From Phytomonospora endophytica (GTDB taxonomy: Bacteria; Actinomycetota; Actinomycetes; Mycobacteriales; Micromonosporaceae), in contig NZ_JACHGT010000008.1 in assembly GCF_014202425.1 (NCBI RefSeq), positions 62,001 to 126,000 on the forward strand: a stretch of 64,000 bases of DNA, read 5' to 3'. Position 1 is the first letter of the stretch; every line of letters begins with the position of its first letter. Positions 49,805 to 58,199 of the stretch are shown piece after piece. Below the pieces are notes generated by a model, which made no database searches, was not told the DNA's origin, and saw nothing but the letters and a program-made list of their open reading frames with translations. The translations under genes and the position numbers were made by a program.

Positions 49805-50062
49805 ATGGACCGCAACGAGTACTACCGCGCCTGCATGCGGATGACCGAGGAGCTCGCGCCGACGATCAGCCCGAAGTACCGGGGGATGGTCACGACGCAC
49901 GACGCGGCGGGCGCCTGGGACCAGGCGGTCACGACGCTCGTGGGCGCGCTGTCCGAGGAGGACGTCCCGGTCACGGAGGCGCAGAAGGAGACGCTGCGGC
50001 GGATCTACGAGTACCTGGGGCAGCCGATGAACTACCTGAACGAGATCCGGATCCGCCTCTGA
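49805..50062 (+). CDS. Putative immunity protein
   Basis: An 85-residue, acidic, all-helical protein directly downstream of the EndoU-like gene. The segment TTLVGALSEEDVPVTEAQKETLRRIYEYLG resembles small MafI/CdiI-type immunity proteins found after bacterial toxins. CACGAGGAGTCGAG precedes ATG 49805. Its position and size make it the likely neutraliser of the toxin-like protein, but I cannot assign a named immunity family with certainty. Confidence 0.6.
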   Translation: MDRNEYYRACMRMTEELAPTISPKYRGMVTTHDAAGAWDQAVTTLVGALSEEDVPVTEAQKETLRRIYEYLGQPMNYLNEIRIRL

Positions 50063-50196
50063 CCGGGCACGAGTGGAAGGCGGTGGACCTGGGGTCCGCC
50101 GCCGCCCGCCTCGGCCGGCCCCGCCAGGTGGCCCCAGCTCCGCGCCGTGGGCCTCGTGTGGTCGGCGAGAGAGGACGGGCACTCTCCCCGGCCCCG

Positions 50197-50664
50197 TCAC
50201 CCCCGCGCTTCCACCCATTCGGCGAGGTTCGCCAGCGACGACGTGATCCCCTCCTCGTGGTCGGCCTGGTCGATGCCCGGCGGCACGTCCTCGGCGACGA
50301 CCGTGACGTCCGTGCCGCCGTCGGCGGCCGACAGTCGCCAGCTCATCGTCATGGTCCCCGCGAAGGCCGGGTCGCCGGACTCGAAGACCGCGCGCTGCAC
50401 GACGAGCTCGGACGGCACCAGCGCGGCGAAGCCCACGTCGACGACGTCCGTCGCGTCGCCGGACTTGCCGGGCGCGCCGGTGGCGTCGAGGTAGGTCAGG
50501 ACCATCCGGAAACCGCCGCCGGGACGTGGATTCCAGCGCTCGATCCGCCCGCGCATCCCGGCGGGCGGCAGCCACGCCTCCAGGGCCTCGCGGCCGAGGA
50601 GGGCGGCATAGACCTCGGCCGGCGACGCGGCGATGTGACGTGCGGCTTCGTCGGTCCTGCCCAT
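50197..50664 (-). CDS. SRPBCC / AHSA1 family protein
   Basis: A 155-residue START-like protein: HIAASPAEVYAALLGREALEAWLPPAGMRGRIERWNPRPGGGFRMVLTY, DVVDVGFAALVPSELVVQRAVFES, MTMSWRLSAADGGTDVTVVAEDVP and a C-terminal helix SLANLAEWVE. This is the AHSA1-type lipid/ligand-binding fold; the ligand is unknown. ATG 50664 is the start. It converges with the T7SS module and diverges from the serine hydrolase gene. Confidence 0.88.
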   Translation of the reverse strand: MGRTDEAARHIAASPAEVYAALLGREALEAWLPPAGMRGRIERWNPRPGGGFRMVLTYLDATGAPGKSGDATDVVDVGFAALVPSELVVQRAVFESGDPAFAGTMTMSWRLSAADGGTDVTVVAEDVPPGIDQADHEEGITSSLANLAEWVEARG

Positions 50665-50692
50665 GCCCCGATCCTAGGCCCGAAAGAAGCGC

Positions 50693-50724
50693 TTGACCTT
50701 CCCCCTGGGGCAAGGTTCCACGAT
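50693..50724 (+). promoter_or_regulatory. MerR-type promoter with overlong spacer
   Basis: TTGACC (50693-50698) is followed by the dyad ACCTTCCCC-CTG-GGGCAAGGT (50696-50716) and a weak -10 CACGAT (50719-50724), a spacer of 20 bases. MerR-family activators bind between the boxes of such promoters and twist the DNA. A MerR gene is the second gene of the operon. Transcription would begin at about 50731, so the hydrolase mRNA may be leaderless. Confidence 0.65.
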
Positions 50725-50731
50725 GATCGGC

Positions 50732-52144
50732 ATGACCGACACGATGCGCGCCTCCCTCCTCGGCCAGATCGCCACCTACTGCGAGTCCAACGCCGTCCCC
50801 GGCTTCGTCGCGGGCGTCTTCCACGACGGTGAACAGGTCGTGGCCGCCCACGGCACCGCGAACGTCGCGACGGGCGCGCCCATGCTGGCCGACACCGGAT
50901 TCCTGTACGGCTCGGTGACCAAGGTCCTGACCACGACCCTCGTCCTTCAGCAGGTCGAGCGGGGCGTCCTCGACCTCGACGCTCCCGTCGTGACGTACCT
51001 TCCCGAGTTCGCGCTCGCGGTGCCCGGGACGGCCGAGCGGATCCTCGTCCGCCACCTCATCTCGCACACCAACGGCATCGACGCCGACCTGTACTTCCCC
51101 GGCGACGGGGGCCGCGACGCCCTCAAGGCGTACGTCGCCGGTCTCGCCGAGGGCCACGGCGTCCTCTTCGCGCCCGGGGAGCAGGCGAGCTACTCCAACG
51201 GCGGCATGATCGTCGCGGGCCGGCTCCTCGAAGTCGTGACCGGTGTGTCCTTCCCCGAGCTGCTCGCCCGCGACGTCTACGGCCCGGCGGGCATGACCGG
51301 CTCCTCGTCCTCGGCGGAGGAGGCGATCCTGCGCAGCACGGCCGTCGGCCACTTCATCGACCCCGAGACGACGGAGGCCCGGCCGACGGGCATGTTCACC
51401 CTCCCCGCCACGTGGGGCCCGGCGGGCGGCACGCCGATCGGCACCGTCCCCGACCTGCTCGCCTTCGGCCGCACCCACCTCGACGGAGGCGTGTCGCCGG
51501 ACGGCACGCGCGTCCTGTCGGCGGAGTCGACCGCGCTCATGCGGACCGTCGCCTTCGACATGGAGTCGCCGAACGTCCCACCGCTCGGCATGGGCTGGGT
51601 CATCTACCCCTACGGCGACACCACCGTCCACGCCATGTCCGGCGCCTCGCCCGGCGGCGTGTCGATCCTGTGCGTCGTCCCCGAACACGGCCTCGTCTTC
51701 GCCGCCTTCGGCAACACGCCGTCGGCGATGCTGCTCCAGGATCAGCTGCTGACGTGGCTCCTGCGCGAGCACCTCGGCGTCGAGATCCCGCCGCTGCTCA
51801 CCGAGGTGGAGGACGACGTCGACCTCGCCCCCTACGCGGGCATCTACCGCTCCGACCAGCTCCGCATCGACGTCGCCGTCATCGACGGTCAGCTGGAGGA
51901 GACCGTCACCTACGAACCCGCCGACGCCTCCCAGGAACGCATCTTCACCGCCTTCGCCGGAGGCGCGACCGCCGCACCGCCCCAGCGCTACGTCCCGATC
52001 CGGCCCGGCCTCTTCGCGCCCGCCGGATACCCCCTCGACGCCTTCGACGGGTACCTGCGGCTGCTGCTCGTCTCCTACCACGACGTCCGCGACGGCCGGG
52101 CGCGCTTCCGCAACGGCGGCGGCCGCCTGACGCGGCGGTCCTGA
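50732..52144 (+). CDS. Serine hydrolase (beta-lactamase family C-like)
   Basis: A 470-residue serine hydrolase of the beta-lactamase/DD-peptidase fold. The SxxK motif is Ser61-Val-Thr-Lys64 (YGSVTKV), followed by YSN near residue 155 (ASYSNGG) and an HAMSGAS segment in the KTG region. The C-terminal DUF-like domain (about 360-460) begins LAPYAGIYRSDQ. No signal peptide is seen, so it is cytoplasmic or leaderless. ATG 50732 fits the promoter; ATG 50723 is an alternative. It is co-transcribed with MerR 22 bases on. Confidence 0.87.
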   Translation: MTDTMRASLLGQIATYCESNAVPGFVAGVFHDGEQVVAAHGTANVATGAPMLADTGFLYGSVTKVLTTTLVLQQVERGVLDLDAPVVTYLPEFALAVPGTAERILVRHLISHTNGIDADLYFPGDGGRDALKAYVAGLAEGHGVLFAPGEQASYSNGGMIVAGRLLEVVTGVSFPELLARDVYGPAGMTGSSSSAEEAILRSTAVGHFIDPETTEARPTGMFTLPATWGPAGGTPIGTVPDLLAFGRTHLDGGVSPDGTRVLSAESTALMRTVAFDMESPNVPPLGMGWVIYPYGDTTVHAMSGASPGGVSILCVVPEHGLVFAAFGNTPSAMLLQDQLLTWLLREHLGVEIPPLLTEVEDDVDLAPYAGIYRSDQLRIDVAVIDGQLEETVTYEPADASQERIFTAFAGGATAAPPQRYVPIRPGLFAPAGYPLDAFDGYLRLLLVSYHDVRDGRARFRNGGGRLTRRS

Positions 52145-52166
52145 GCAGCGGTGGGAGGATGCCGTC

Positions 52167-52925
52167 ATGCTCACGATCGGCCAGCTCGCCGACTACGCCG
52201 GGGTGACCACCAAGGCCGTCCGGCACTACCACGAACGCGGCCTGCTCGCCGAGCCCGAACGCGACGCCTCGGGTTACCGGCGTTACACCGCCGGCGACGC
52301 CGTCGAACTCGTCAAGATCAGGACCCTCGCCGACGCGGGTGTGCCGCTCGCCCGCGTCCGGGGTCTCCTCGATGCCGAACCGGACGTGCTCGCGACGGCC
52401 ATCGCCGAGATCGACCGCGACATCGCCGACCGGGTCGCGAAGCTGCGGCGGACGCGCGAGCGGCTCGCCCAGCTGCGCGGCGGGGACCGGCTGTTCGTGT
52501 CGCCCGGCGTCGCCGACCATCTCGACGAGCTGCGCGAACTCGGTATGAGCGAACGCCACATCCGCCTGGAACGCGACGGCTGGATCCTCATGCGGACCGC
52601 CGCGCCCGCCGAGGCGGAGGCCTGGCTCGCCGAGAAGCGCGAGCTCATGGGCGATCCGGAGTTCCGGGCGCTGTGCGTCGACTTCGACGCGGCCTTCGAC
52701 TGGCCGGCCGACGACCCCCGGCTGCCGGGACTCGCCGCGCGGCTGCGCGCCTGGCACGCCGGCCGGGAGGCCGCGCCGGAGAGCCCGCCCGTTCGGGATC
52801 CGGGTATCGCGCGCCTGGCCGAGGTGTCGCTGCCGGGAGGTTCGTCGCCCGCATGGGACCGGCTGGCGCGCTTGATGAGCGGGCCGGAACGGTTAGCGGA
52901 CAACGAACGGGCCCCCCTCACGTGA
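52167..52925 (+). CDS. MerR family regulator
   Basis: A 252-residue MerR-type regulator. The winged HTH (about 1-70) reads MLTIGQLADYAGVTTKAVRHYHERGLLAEPERDASGYRRY, followed by the dimer helix (AEIDRDIADRVAKLRRTRERLAQLRG) and an unusual about 140-residue effector region. It probably controls the promoter at 50693 and its own expression. A rare TTA codon is present at 52893-52895. Its last codons and stop lie inside a large palindrome. Confidence 0.87.
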   Translation: MLTIGQLADYAGVTTKAVRHYHERGLLAEPERDASGYRRYTAGDAVELVKIRTLADAGVPLARVRGLLDAEPDVLATAIAEIDRDIADRVAKLRRTRERLAQLRGGDRLFVSPGVADHLDELRELGMSERHIRLERDGWILMRTAAPAEAEAWLAEKRELMGDPEFRALCVDFDAAFDWPADDPRLPGLAARLRAWHAGREAAPESPPVRDPGIARLAEVSLPGGSSPAWDRLARLMSGPERLADNERAPLT

Positions 52926-52941
52926 GGGGGGCCCGTTCGTT
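52902..52941. terminator. 20-bp perfect palindrome terminator
   Basis: The 20-base arm starting AACGAACGGG at 52902 pairs perfectly with the arm ending at 52941, with no loop bases. It includes the MerR stop codon (52923-52925) and ends 7 bases before the convergent surface protein stop, so it ends both transcripts. Confidence 0.85.
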
Positions 52942-52948
52942 TCGAGCG

Positions 52949-55573
52949 TCAGGCCGTCCGGCGCCGGACCAGGATGCGCAGTCCCGCGCCGAGGGTCACG
53001 AGCAGCCCCCCTGCGCCCAGTGCCAGCCCGGTCCGGGTGCCCGTCGTGGGCAGTTCCGGGCCCGGAGGCGCCGGCGGGTTCGGGCCGGGGCCCGGCGGGG
53101 TCGGTTCGTCGCCCTTGTCGCGGTTGGCGAAGGTGCACGTGACGTCGTCGCCGTAGACGAGTTTCAGCACCCCGCCGGGCGTCACGACGGCGTCGCCGGT
53201 GATGTCGTTGACGCACGCGACCTCGCCGACCTGTTCGTAGCCGCCGGGGCCGCCCGTCTCGGAAAGCGTGTACGCGATGCGAGGTACGGCCACGGCGTCG
53301 GTCACCGACGGGTCACCGTCGACGCCGCTGATCGTCGCGGCGCCGTCGGCGTCCGGGACGGCGTTGAGCGTCCAGTCGGCGGGCTCGGCGGTGCCGCCGT
53401 GCGTGTTCGACACGGTCTTGCGCAGCGTCAGCGTCGGCAGTTTCAGGTTCTTGGCGGTGCACTCGGCGTGTTGCCCCAGCTCGACGGTCACCCCGCCGTT
53501 GAGGCCGTCGAACTCGGGTCCGATGGTGCCGTCCCTGTGGCGCAGGACGCAGTGCCAGGAGCCCGTCGAGGGCGGGGTGATCGTCGCGCTCGGGACGACC
53601 TCCTGGACGTACCCCGCGAGCGTGGTCTCACCGAGCGCGTACGTGACATTCGGTTCCACGGTCCCGTCGACCCCCGTGGTGCCGGTGACGACGGGCGTCT
53701 CCGAGCCGGGCGGGTAGGCGTTCAGCGTCCACGCGTTCGGGTCGGCGGCGTCCATGCCGTCCGGGCCCACGATCTCCTTGAACAGGGTCAGCCCGGTCTC
53801 GCAGGTGGCCTTGTTGGTGATCTCGAAGGTGTTGAGACCGGCGGCCAGCGTGTGGTCGCCGAGGTCGCCGCCCGCCTCGTTGGAGCAGCCCGGTGGCAGC
53901 ATCGCGTCGGCGAGTTGTTCGCCGACGTTCACGTCGTCGCCTTCGTGGTAGCCGCCGTAGGTGGCGCCGAAGACCGGGGCGTCCTGCCCGGTGAGCGTCG
54001 GGGCGGCCTGGAAGTCGGTCGGCTGGGCGCCGTCGGCGTACGCGGTCCCGTTGATGATCCACTTCTTGTCGACCTTCACCTGCGCCAGCGGGATCGGCGC
54101 GCGGTTGTAGACCGTGCAGGTGACGATCGCGTTGCGCAGGGCGTCGACGGTGAAACCGAGGGCGCCGTCGTCGGTGGAGTCGACCGGATCGCCGCCGGAG
54201 GTGCAGGTGGCGTTCTTCCCGCCGTCCCGGACGAGGGTGAACCCGCTCTGCTGGTCCTCGGTGATGGTGACCGGCATCGACGCGGCGCCGTTGAGATCGG
54301 CGCTGAAGCTCAGGGCGCCGCCGTCCACACTGGTCTGCCCGCTCGCGGGGGTGACGTTCGCGGTGTCGGTGCTGAAGGTCCAGCCGCCGGCCGGGACGGC
54401 GTCGGCGACGCCGCCGCTGGGCGGCACGATCTTCTTGACGACGTTGACCGTCCCGGCGCAGGCGCGCAGCGCGATCTCCCGGAACACCGCGGCCAGCTCG
54501 TCGTAGCCGGTCTGGACGTAGTCGCTGCCGGCGACCGGGCCGGAGACGGCCTTGAGGTTGTCGGCGGAACCACTGATGCCGTCACCGACGCCGACGGCCA
54601 CGACCTTCGTGCCGAGGGTCTTGACGGCGTTGGCGGAGAAGATGCCGTTCTCGATCTCGCGGAAGCGGGTCTGGGAGCCGGGGCCCGCCGCGTTGGGACC
54701 GTAGTAGGTCGGGTTGCCGTCGGTGAGCATGACGACCGCGTCGTAGGTCGTCGGCGACGCGGCGATCTGGAACAGGCCCGCGTCCCAGTTGGTGCCGCCC
54801 CCGGCGGACAGGCCGTCGATGGCGTCCTTGACGGTGTCGGCGCCCGAGGTGTCGGACACCGAGGTGGCGCCGAGGTTCTGGGTGGCGGTGGTGGAGAAGC
54901 TGTAGAGCGCGATGCTGGACGGCGTGCCGGTGAGGGCGTCGACGAAGCCGTCGGCGGCGTCCTTCACGGTGCCCAGAAACGGGGTGATGGAGCCGGAGAC
55001 GTCCATCAGCAGCGCGATCTTGAGGCCGCAGCGGTCGGGCAGCCCCGGGTTGTCGCGGATGTCGGCCATGACGCTGCCGCGCGCCTGGAGGTTGTCATTG
55101 TCGGTACTGGCGGCGGGAAAGGAGTAGGCCTGGGCGTCGTTGACGTGCCCGGTGAAGATGCCGTTGTACTGGGTGGACGTCATCGGCGGTGCTCCGAGGT
55201 CCAGCGTGCCCGGGGCGGAGAACCCGGCGGGTGCCGACCGCTCCACGATCCAGTAGCCCTGGGTCTGAGCGCCCGTCCCGGCGGTCCGGCCGGGGAGGTC
55301 GACGCTGCACTGCCCGGCGGCGTCGGTGACGCAGGAGCCCGCGGACCCCGACGATCCGGGCGCCGGTGGCGGTCCGGCACGCGTGCCCGCGTAGAAGTCG
55401 AACGTGGCCCCGGCCAGGCCCGCGACGATCTGCGACGCCGTGCGGTCGCCGCCCTTGTTGATGGTCAGTGTCGTGTTGCTCGCACCGGGTGCCGCGTCGG
55501 CCGGCCGCACGAGCGCCAGCGTGCTCACGATCACGAGGGCGGCGGTCGCGAACCGCCAGCATTTGCTAGCCAT
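52949..55573 (-). CDS. VWA-domain surface protein with LPTTG anchor
   Basis: An 874-residue protein. A signal peptide (about 1-27) is followed by a prealbumin-like/SpaA domain, then a von Willebrand A domain (about 180-390) with a MIDAS DVSGS and GTNWDAGL segment. Several repeating SpaA/CshA-like strands (about 390-800) follow. The end is LPTTG (841-845), a hydrophobic span and RRRTA. It resembles pilin-type or fibrous surface proteins with SpaA repeats that can form intramolecular bonds. ATG 55573 is chosen because it starts the signal peptide. Sortase is not in the window. Confidence 0.87.
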   Translation of the reverse strand: MASKCWRFATAALVIVSTLALVRPADAAPGASNTTLTINKGGDRTASQIVAGLAGATFDFYAGTRAGPPPAPGSSGSAGSCVTDAAGQCSVDLPGRTAGTGAQTQGYWIVERSAPAGFSAPGTLDLGAPPMTSTQYNGIFTGHVNDAQAYSFPAASTDNDNLQARGSVMADIRDNPGLPDRCGLKIALLMDVSGSITPFLGTVKDAADGFVDALTGTPSSIALYSFSTTATQNLGATSVSDTSGADTVKDAIDGLSAGGGTNWDAGLFQIAASPTTYDAVVMLTDGNPTYYGPNAAGPGSQTRFREIENGIFSANAVKTLGTKVVAVGVGDGISGSADNLKAVSGPVAGSDYVQTGYDELAAVFREIALRACAGTVNVVKKIVPPSGGVADAVPAGGWTFSTDTANVTPASGQTSVDGGALSFSADLNGAASMPVTITEDQQSGFTLVRDGGKNATCTSGGDPVDSTDDGALGFTVDALRNAIVTCTVYNRAPIPLAQVKVDKKWIINGTAYADGAQPTDFQAAPTLTGQDAPVFGATYGGYHEGDDVNVGEQLADAMLPPGCSNEAGGDLGDHTLAAGLNTFEITNKATCETGLTLFKEIVGPDGMDAADPNAWTLNAYPPGSETPVVTGTTGVDGTVEPNVTYALGETTLAGYVQEVVPSATITPPSTGSWHCVLRHRDGTIGPEFDGLNGGVTVELGQHAECTAKNLKLPTLTLRKTVSNTHGGTAEPADWTLNAVPDADGAATISGVDGDPSVTDAVAVPRIAYTLSETGGPGGYEQVGEVACVNDITGDAVVTPGGVLKLVYGDDVTCTFANRDKGDEPTPPGPGPNPPAPPGPELPTTGTRTGLALGAGGLLVTLGAGLRILVRRRTA

Positions 55574-55683
55574 CCCGACAGTCTGCTGCAACTCTGTGTA
55601 GTTGACCGGCTGCAACTCGCTATTCGTGTGAGTTAGTGTCCCCGGTGGACGGAGCTTCGGTCCCTTGGGGACCGACGACGTGA

Positions 55684-55707
55684 GGCGGGCCCCGCCGGGG
55701 GCCCGCC
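55684..55707. terminator. Hairpin beyond the 55726 gene
   Basis: GGCGGGCCCC (55684-55693) pairs perfectly with GGGGCCCGCC (55698-55707) around GCCG. It lies 18 bases past the minus-strand gene's stop. Confidence 0.65.
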
Positions 55708-55725
55708 GCCATGTCGCTCGTTCGC

Positions 55726-56157
55726 CTATGCCGCGTCCAGCGCGACCTTCACCTTCCCGACCATCGCCGCGACGGTGGGGTTCGACGCGCCCCGGCCCGC
55801 CTGGGCCGCGGCCTCGACGGCGACGAGGACGGTGCCGCGGAAGTTCGCGGCCTCGGTCGGCGCCTTCGCCTTGAGCAGGCGCACGCCCGCGCTCAGGGCC
55901 GGCAGGACCTGGTCGGCGAGAGCGGCGGCGGACCTGGTCTTGAGCTTGACGTCACGGGTCCTGGCGGCCAGGACGTGGCCGACGGTGCCGGTCGCCGAGG
56001 TCAGGGCCAGGCTGCCGTTGGTGACGGCCTTGTGGGGCGAGCCCGCCACGTCGGCGTAGGCCAGAAGAGGGACCGCGCCGTAGGCGGCGGTGCGGAGGAT
56101 CGCCTTGTCGTCGGCGGAGAGGGTCGGGGTCTGCGAGGAAGCGCTGCGGTTCGTCAT
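55726..56157 (-). CDS. Conserved actinobacterial protein of unknown function
   Basis: A 143-residue all-helical, alanine-rich soluble protein. The sequence LSADDKAILRTAAYGAVPLLAYADVAGSPHKAVTNGSLALTSATGTVGHVLA, then LADQVLPALSAGVRLL and EAANFRGTVLVAVEAAAQA belongs to a small actinobacterial family that I recognise by pattern but that has no known role. ATG 56157 is chosen as the point where similarity begins. Confidence 0.75.
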   Translation of the reverse strand: MTNRSASSQTPTLSADDKAILRTAAYGAVPLLAYADVAGSPHKAVTNGSLALTSATGTVGHVLAARTRDVKLKTRSAAALADQVLPALSAGVRLLKAKAPTEAANFRGTVLVAVEAAAQAGRGASNPTVAAMVGKVKVALDAA

Positions 56158-56241
56158 GTCCGTAACCATCGCCGTCCGTCCGGACACGGCACTGACATCG
56201 CCCGGACGCGGCCGCTGACACCGTGGCGGGCCGCGTGTCCG

Positions 56242-56826
56242 CTACCTCTTCGGCTCGTAGACCAGGCAGATCGCGCCGCTCTCGGTCGGGTGGGACTCGG
56301 CGAGGGTCCACGACGCCTGGATCCCGTCGCCGAAGAGGCGCGTGCCGCCGCCGACGATCTCCGGGCAGAGCGTGACGCTCAGCCGGTCGACCTCGCCGGC
56401 CTCCAGGAGGCGGCGGATGACGCTCATGCTGGCCAGGACGACGATGTCCCCGCCGGGCTGTTCGCGCAGTCCGGCCACGACGGCCGCCGGGTCCTCCGCG
56501 GTGACGCGGGAGTTGGACCAGTCGGTGTTGTCGAGGGTCGTGGAGAAGACGACCTTCTCGACCTCGTTCAGCCAGCGCGAGAACTCACGGCTGCGCGGAT
56601 CGGCCGCAAGATCCTCGGCGACCGACGGCCAGTAGCCGGAGAAGCCCTGATAGTTCTTGCGTCCCAGCAGGGCGGTGGTGGCGGGTCTCGTCACGCGGAT
56701 CATGTGGTCCTGCGCGCCGGGCGTGACCGCGTGGGGCACGATCCAGCCCATGTCGAAGTCCCCGTTCGGGCCGGCGACACGGCCGTCGAGCGAGAGGGTG
56801 AGGTTGGCGGTGACGGTGCGGCTCAA
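56242..56826 (-). CDS. DHFR-like (RibD C-terminal) protein
   Basis: A 194-residue RibD-C/DHFR-fold protein. It starts LSRTVTANLTLSLDGRVAGPNGDFDMGW, has LLGRKNYQGFSGYWPSVAEDLAADPRSREFSRWLNEVEKVVFSTTLDNTDW, and ends SVTLCPEIVGGGTRLFGDGI. The start is TTG 56826, preceded by AAGGAG at a spacing of 7; no ATG or GTG fits the family start as well. It binds a pyridine nucleotide by family; the substrate is unknown. Confidence 0.85.
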   Translation of the reverse strand: MSRTVTANLTLSLDGRVAGPNGDFDMGWIVPHAVTPGAQDHMIRVTRPATTALLGRKNYQGFSGYWPSVAEDLAADPRSREFSRWLNEVEKVVFSTTLDNTDWSNSRVTAEDPAAVVAGLREQPGGDIVVLASMSVIRRLLEAGEVDRLSVTLCPEIVGGGTRLFGDGIQASWTLAESHPTESGAICLVYEPKR

Positions 56827-56938
56827 CGCGGTGCTCCTTGTTCGCGGGACCGGCCTGCCCGGCCTTTCGCCCATGGGTCGAAGCCGCGTCCGGGTTTTCG
56901 ACGCCCCCGGCTGAAGAACTTTCGCGTAGGGTCGCGCC

Positions 56939-57334
56939 ATGTCCAAGAAGTTGATCGATGACCTCACCGCCGACTTCTTCGGCGCCTTCGACAATCGCGG
57001 CGGCACCGGCGCCGACGTCGCGCGCCTCCGGCGGCTCATGATCCCCGGCGGCGTCGTCGTCTGCACGCAGCCCTTCACGACCTACACCGTCGACGAGTTC
57101 ATCGAACCCCGCGAGCGCCTGCTCGCCGACGGCCGCCTCACGGGCTTCGCCGAGTGGGAGACCTCGGAGGAGACGGTGATCGCCGACGGGGTCGCCACGC
57201 GGATCGGCGAGTACCGCAAGTCGGGCGTGCTGGAGGGCGAGCCCTTCGAGGGCGGCGGGACGAAGACCTTCCAGTTCGCGATGACGCCGGAAGGCTGGCG
57301 GATCACGGCCTTCGCGTGGCGCGACCACGCGTGA
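56939..57334 (+). CDS. DUF4440 / NTF2-like protein
   Basis: A 131-residue NTF2-like cone-fold protein: LIDDLTADFFGAFDN, DVARLRRLMIPGGVVV, VATRIGEYRKSG and KTFQFAMTPEGWRITAFAWRDH. The small members of this fold are binding or isomerase proteins; no substrate is known. ATG 56939 is the start. It converges with the TetR gene at 57336 with a single base between stops. Confidence 0.82.
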   Translation: MSKKLIDDLTADFFGAFDNRGGTGADVARLRRLMIPGGVVVCTQPFTTYTVDEFIEPRERLLADGRLTGFAEWETSEETVIADGVATRIGEYRKSGVLEGEPFEGGGTKTFQFAMTPEGWRITAFAWRDHA

Positions 57335-57335
57335 G

Positions 57336-58088
57336 TCAGGCCCGCTCGACCTCCACGGCCACGCCGTCGAGGATGATCTCCAGGCCCAGCAGGAAGTCCG
57401 CGTCGGCCATGTCCCCGTCGGGGGTCTCCGGCGGCGGTGCCTCGAACAGCGCCGACGCGAACAGCCGGGCCGTCTCCGGGAAGCGGTCGGGCGAGACCAG
57501 GCGCATCAGCGCGCGACCGTAGTCGCGTTCGGCGTCGGCCTGGCCCTGCCCGTCGGAGCGGCCTTCGGCGAGTTCGCCCGCCTGCCGGACGGTCTGCACC
57601 ACGTAGCCGCTGAGCAGTGACAGGACGCCGATCTTGTGCGCCCAGTCGAGGCGCGTCCCGGCCATGATCGCCAGCGCGGACTCCATCCAGGCGATCTGAT
57701 GCGGGCCGGACGGCGGTCCCGACGCGGGGACGCGGGCCAGCCACGGGCGCCGTTCGAAGACCGCGCGCTGGGCCCTCGCCCAGTCGCGCAGGCCCGCGCG
57801 CCAGTCGGCGGCCGCGGTGTCGGGAGGGGCGCCGAGGCCGACGTCGGCCATCAGCGTCAGCAGTTCGTCCTTCGAGCCGACGTGCCGGTACAGCGACATG
57901 CCCGTGACCCCGAGGGTCTTGGCGACCTTGGGGAGGGTGACGCCGTCGAGTCCGTCTCGGTCGGCGAGGGCCACGGCGGCGTGGACGACGCGGTCGACGT
58001 CGAGGGCCGCGGGCCGCCCGAGTCGTGAGGACTCGGTGATGCCCCACAGTCGGCGCAGCGGCGCCGGAACGAAGTCCTCGCTGGTCAT
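57336..58088 (-). CDS. TetR family regulator (TetR_C_1 type)
   Basis: A 250-residue TetR-type regulator. The HTH (about 28-75) is RVVHAAVALADRDGLDGVTLPKVAKTLGVTGMSLYRHVGSKDELL, with a long C-terminal ligand domain (WRAGLRDWARAQRAVFERRPWLARVP and SLLSGYVVQTVRQA). This is the tetracycline-repressor-like class. GAGGGAGCC precedes ATG 58088. It diverges from the DUF418 gene and is probably its repressor. Confidence 0.9.
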   Translation of the reverse strand: MTSEDFVPAPLRRLWGITESSRLGRPAALDVDRVVHAAVALADRDGLDGVTLPKVAKTLGVTGMSLYRHVGSKDELLTLMADVGLGAPPDTAAADWRAGLRDWARAQRAVFERRPWLARVPASGPPSGPHQIAWMESALAIMAGTRLDWAHKIGVLSLLSGYVVQTVRQAGELAEGRSDGQGQADAERDYGRALMRLVSPDRFPETARLFASALFEAPPPETPDGDMADADFLLGLEIILDGVAVEVERA

Positions 58089-58199
58089 GGCTCCCTCGTA
58101 TGCCCCCGGTGAATCAGGCACCATCATGCCAGACCTCATTTGTTTGCCTGTGATACTTTGTCTCTGAAACTAATGTAACCCTCGGGGAGAGGCAGCCAC

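Noticed and set aside
46940-50062. tRNA-linked integrated island carrying the toxin module
   Set aside because: The module follows two tRNAs, but there is no integrase and no repeated tRNA 3' end downstream, and its base composition is like that of its surroundings.
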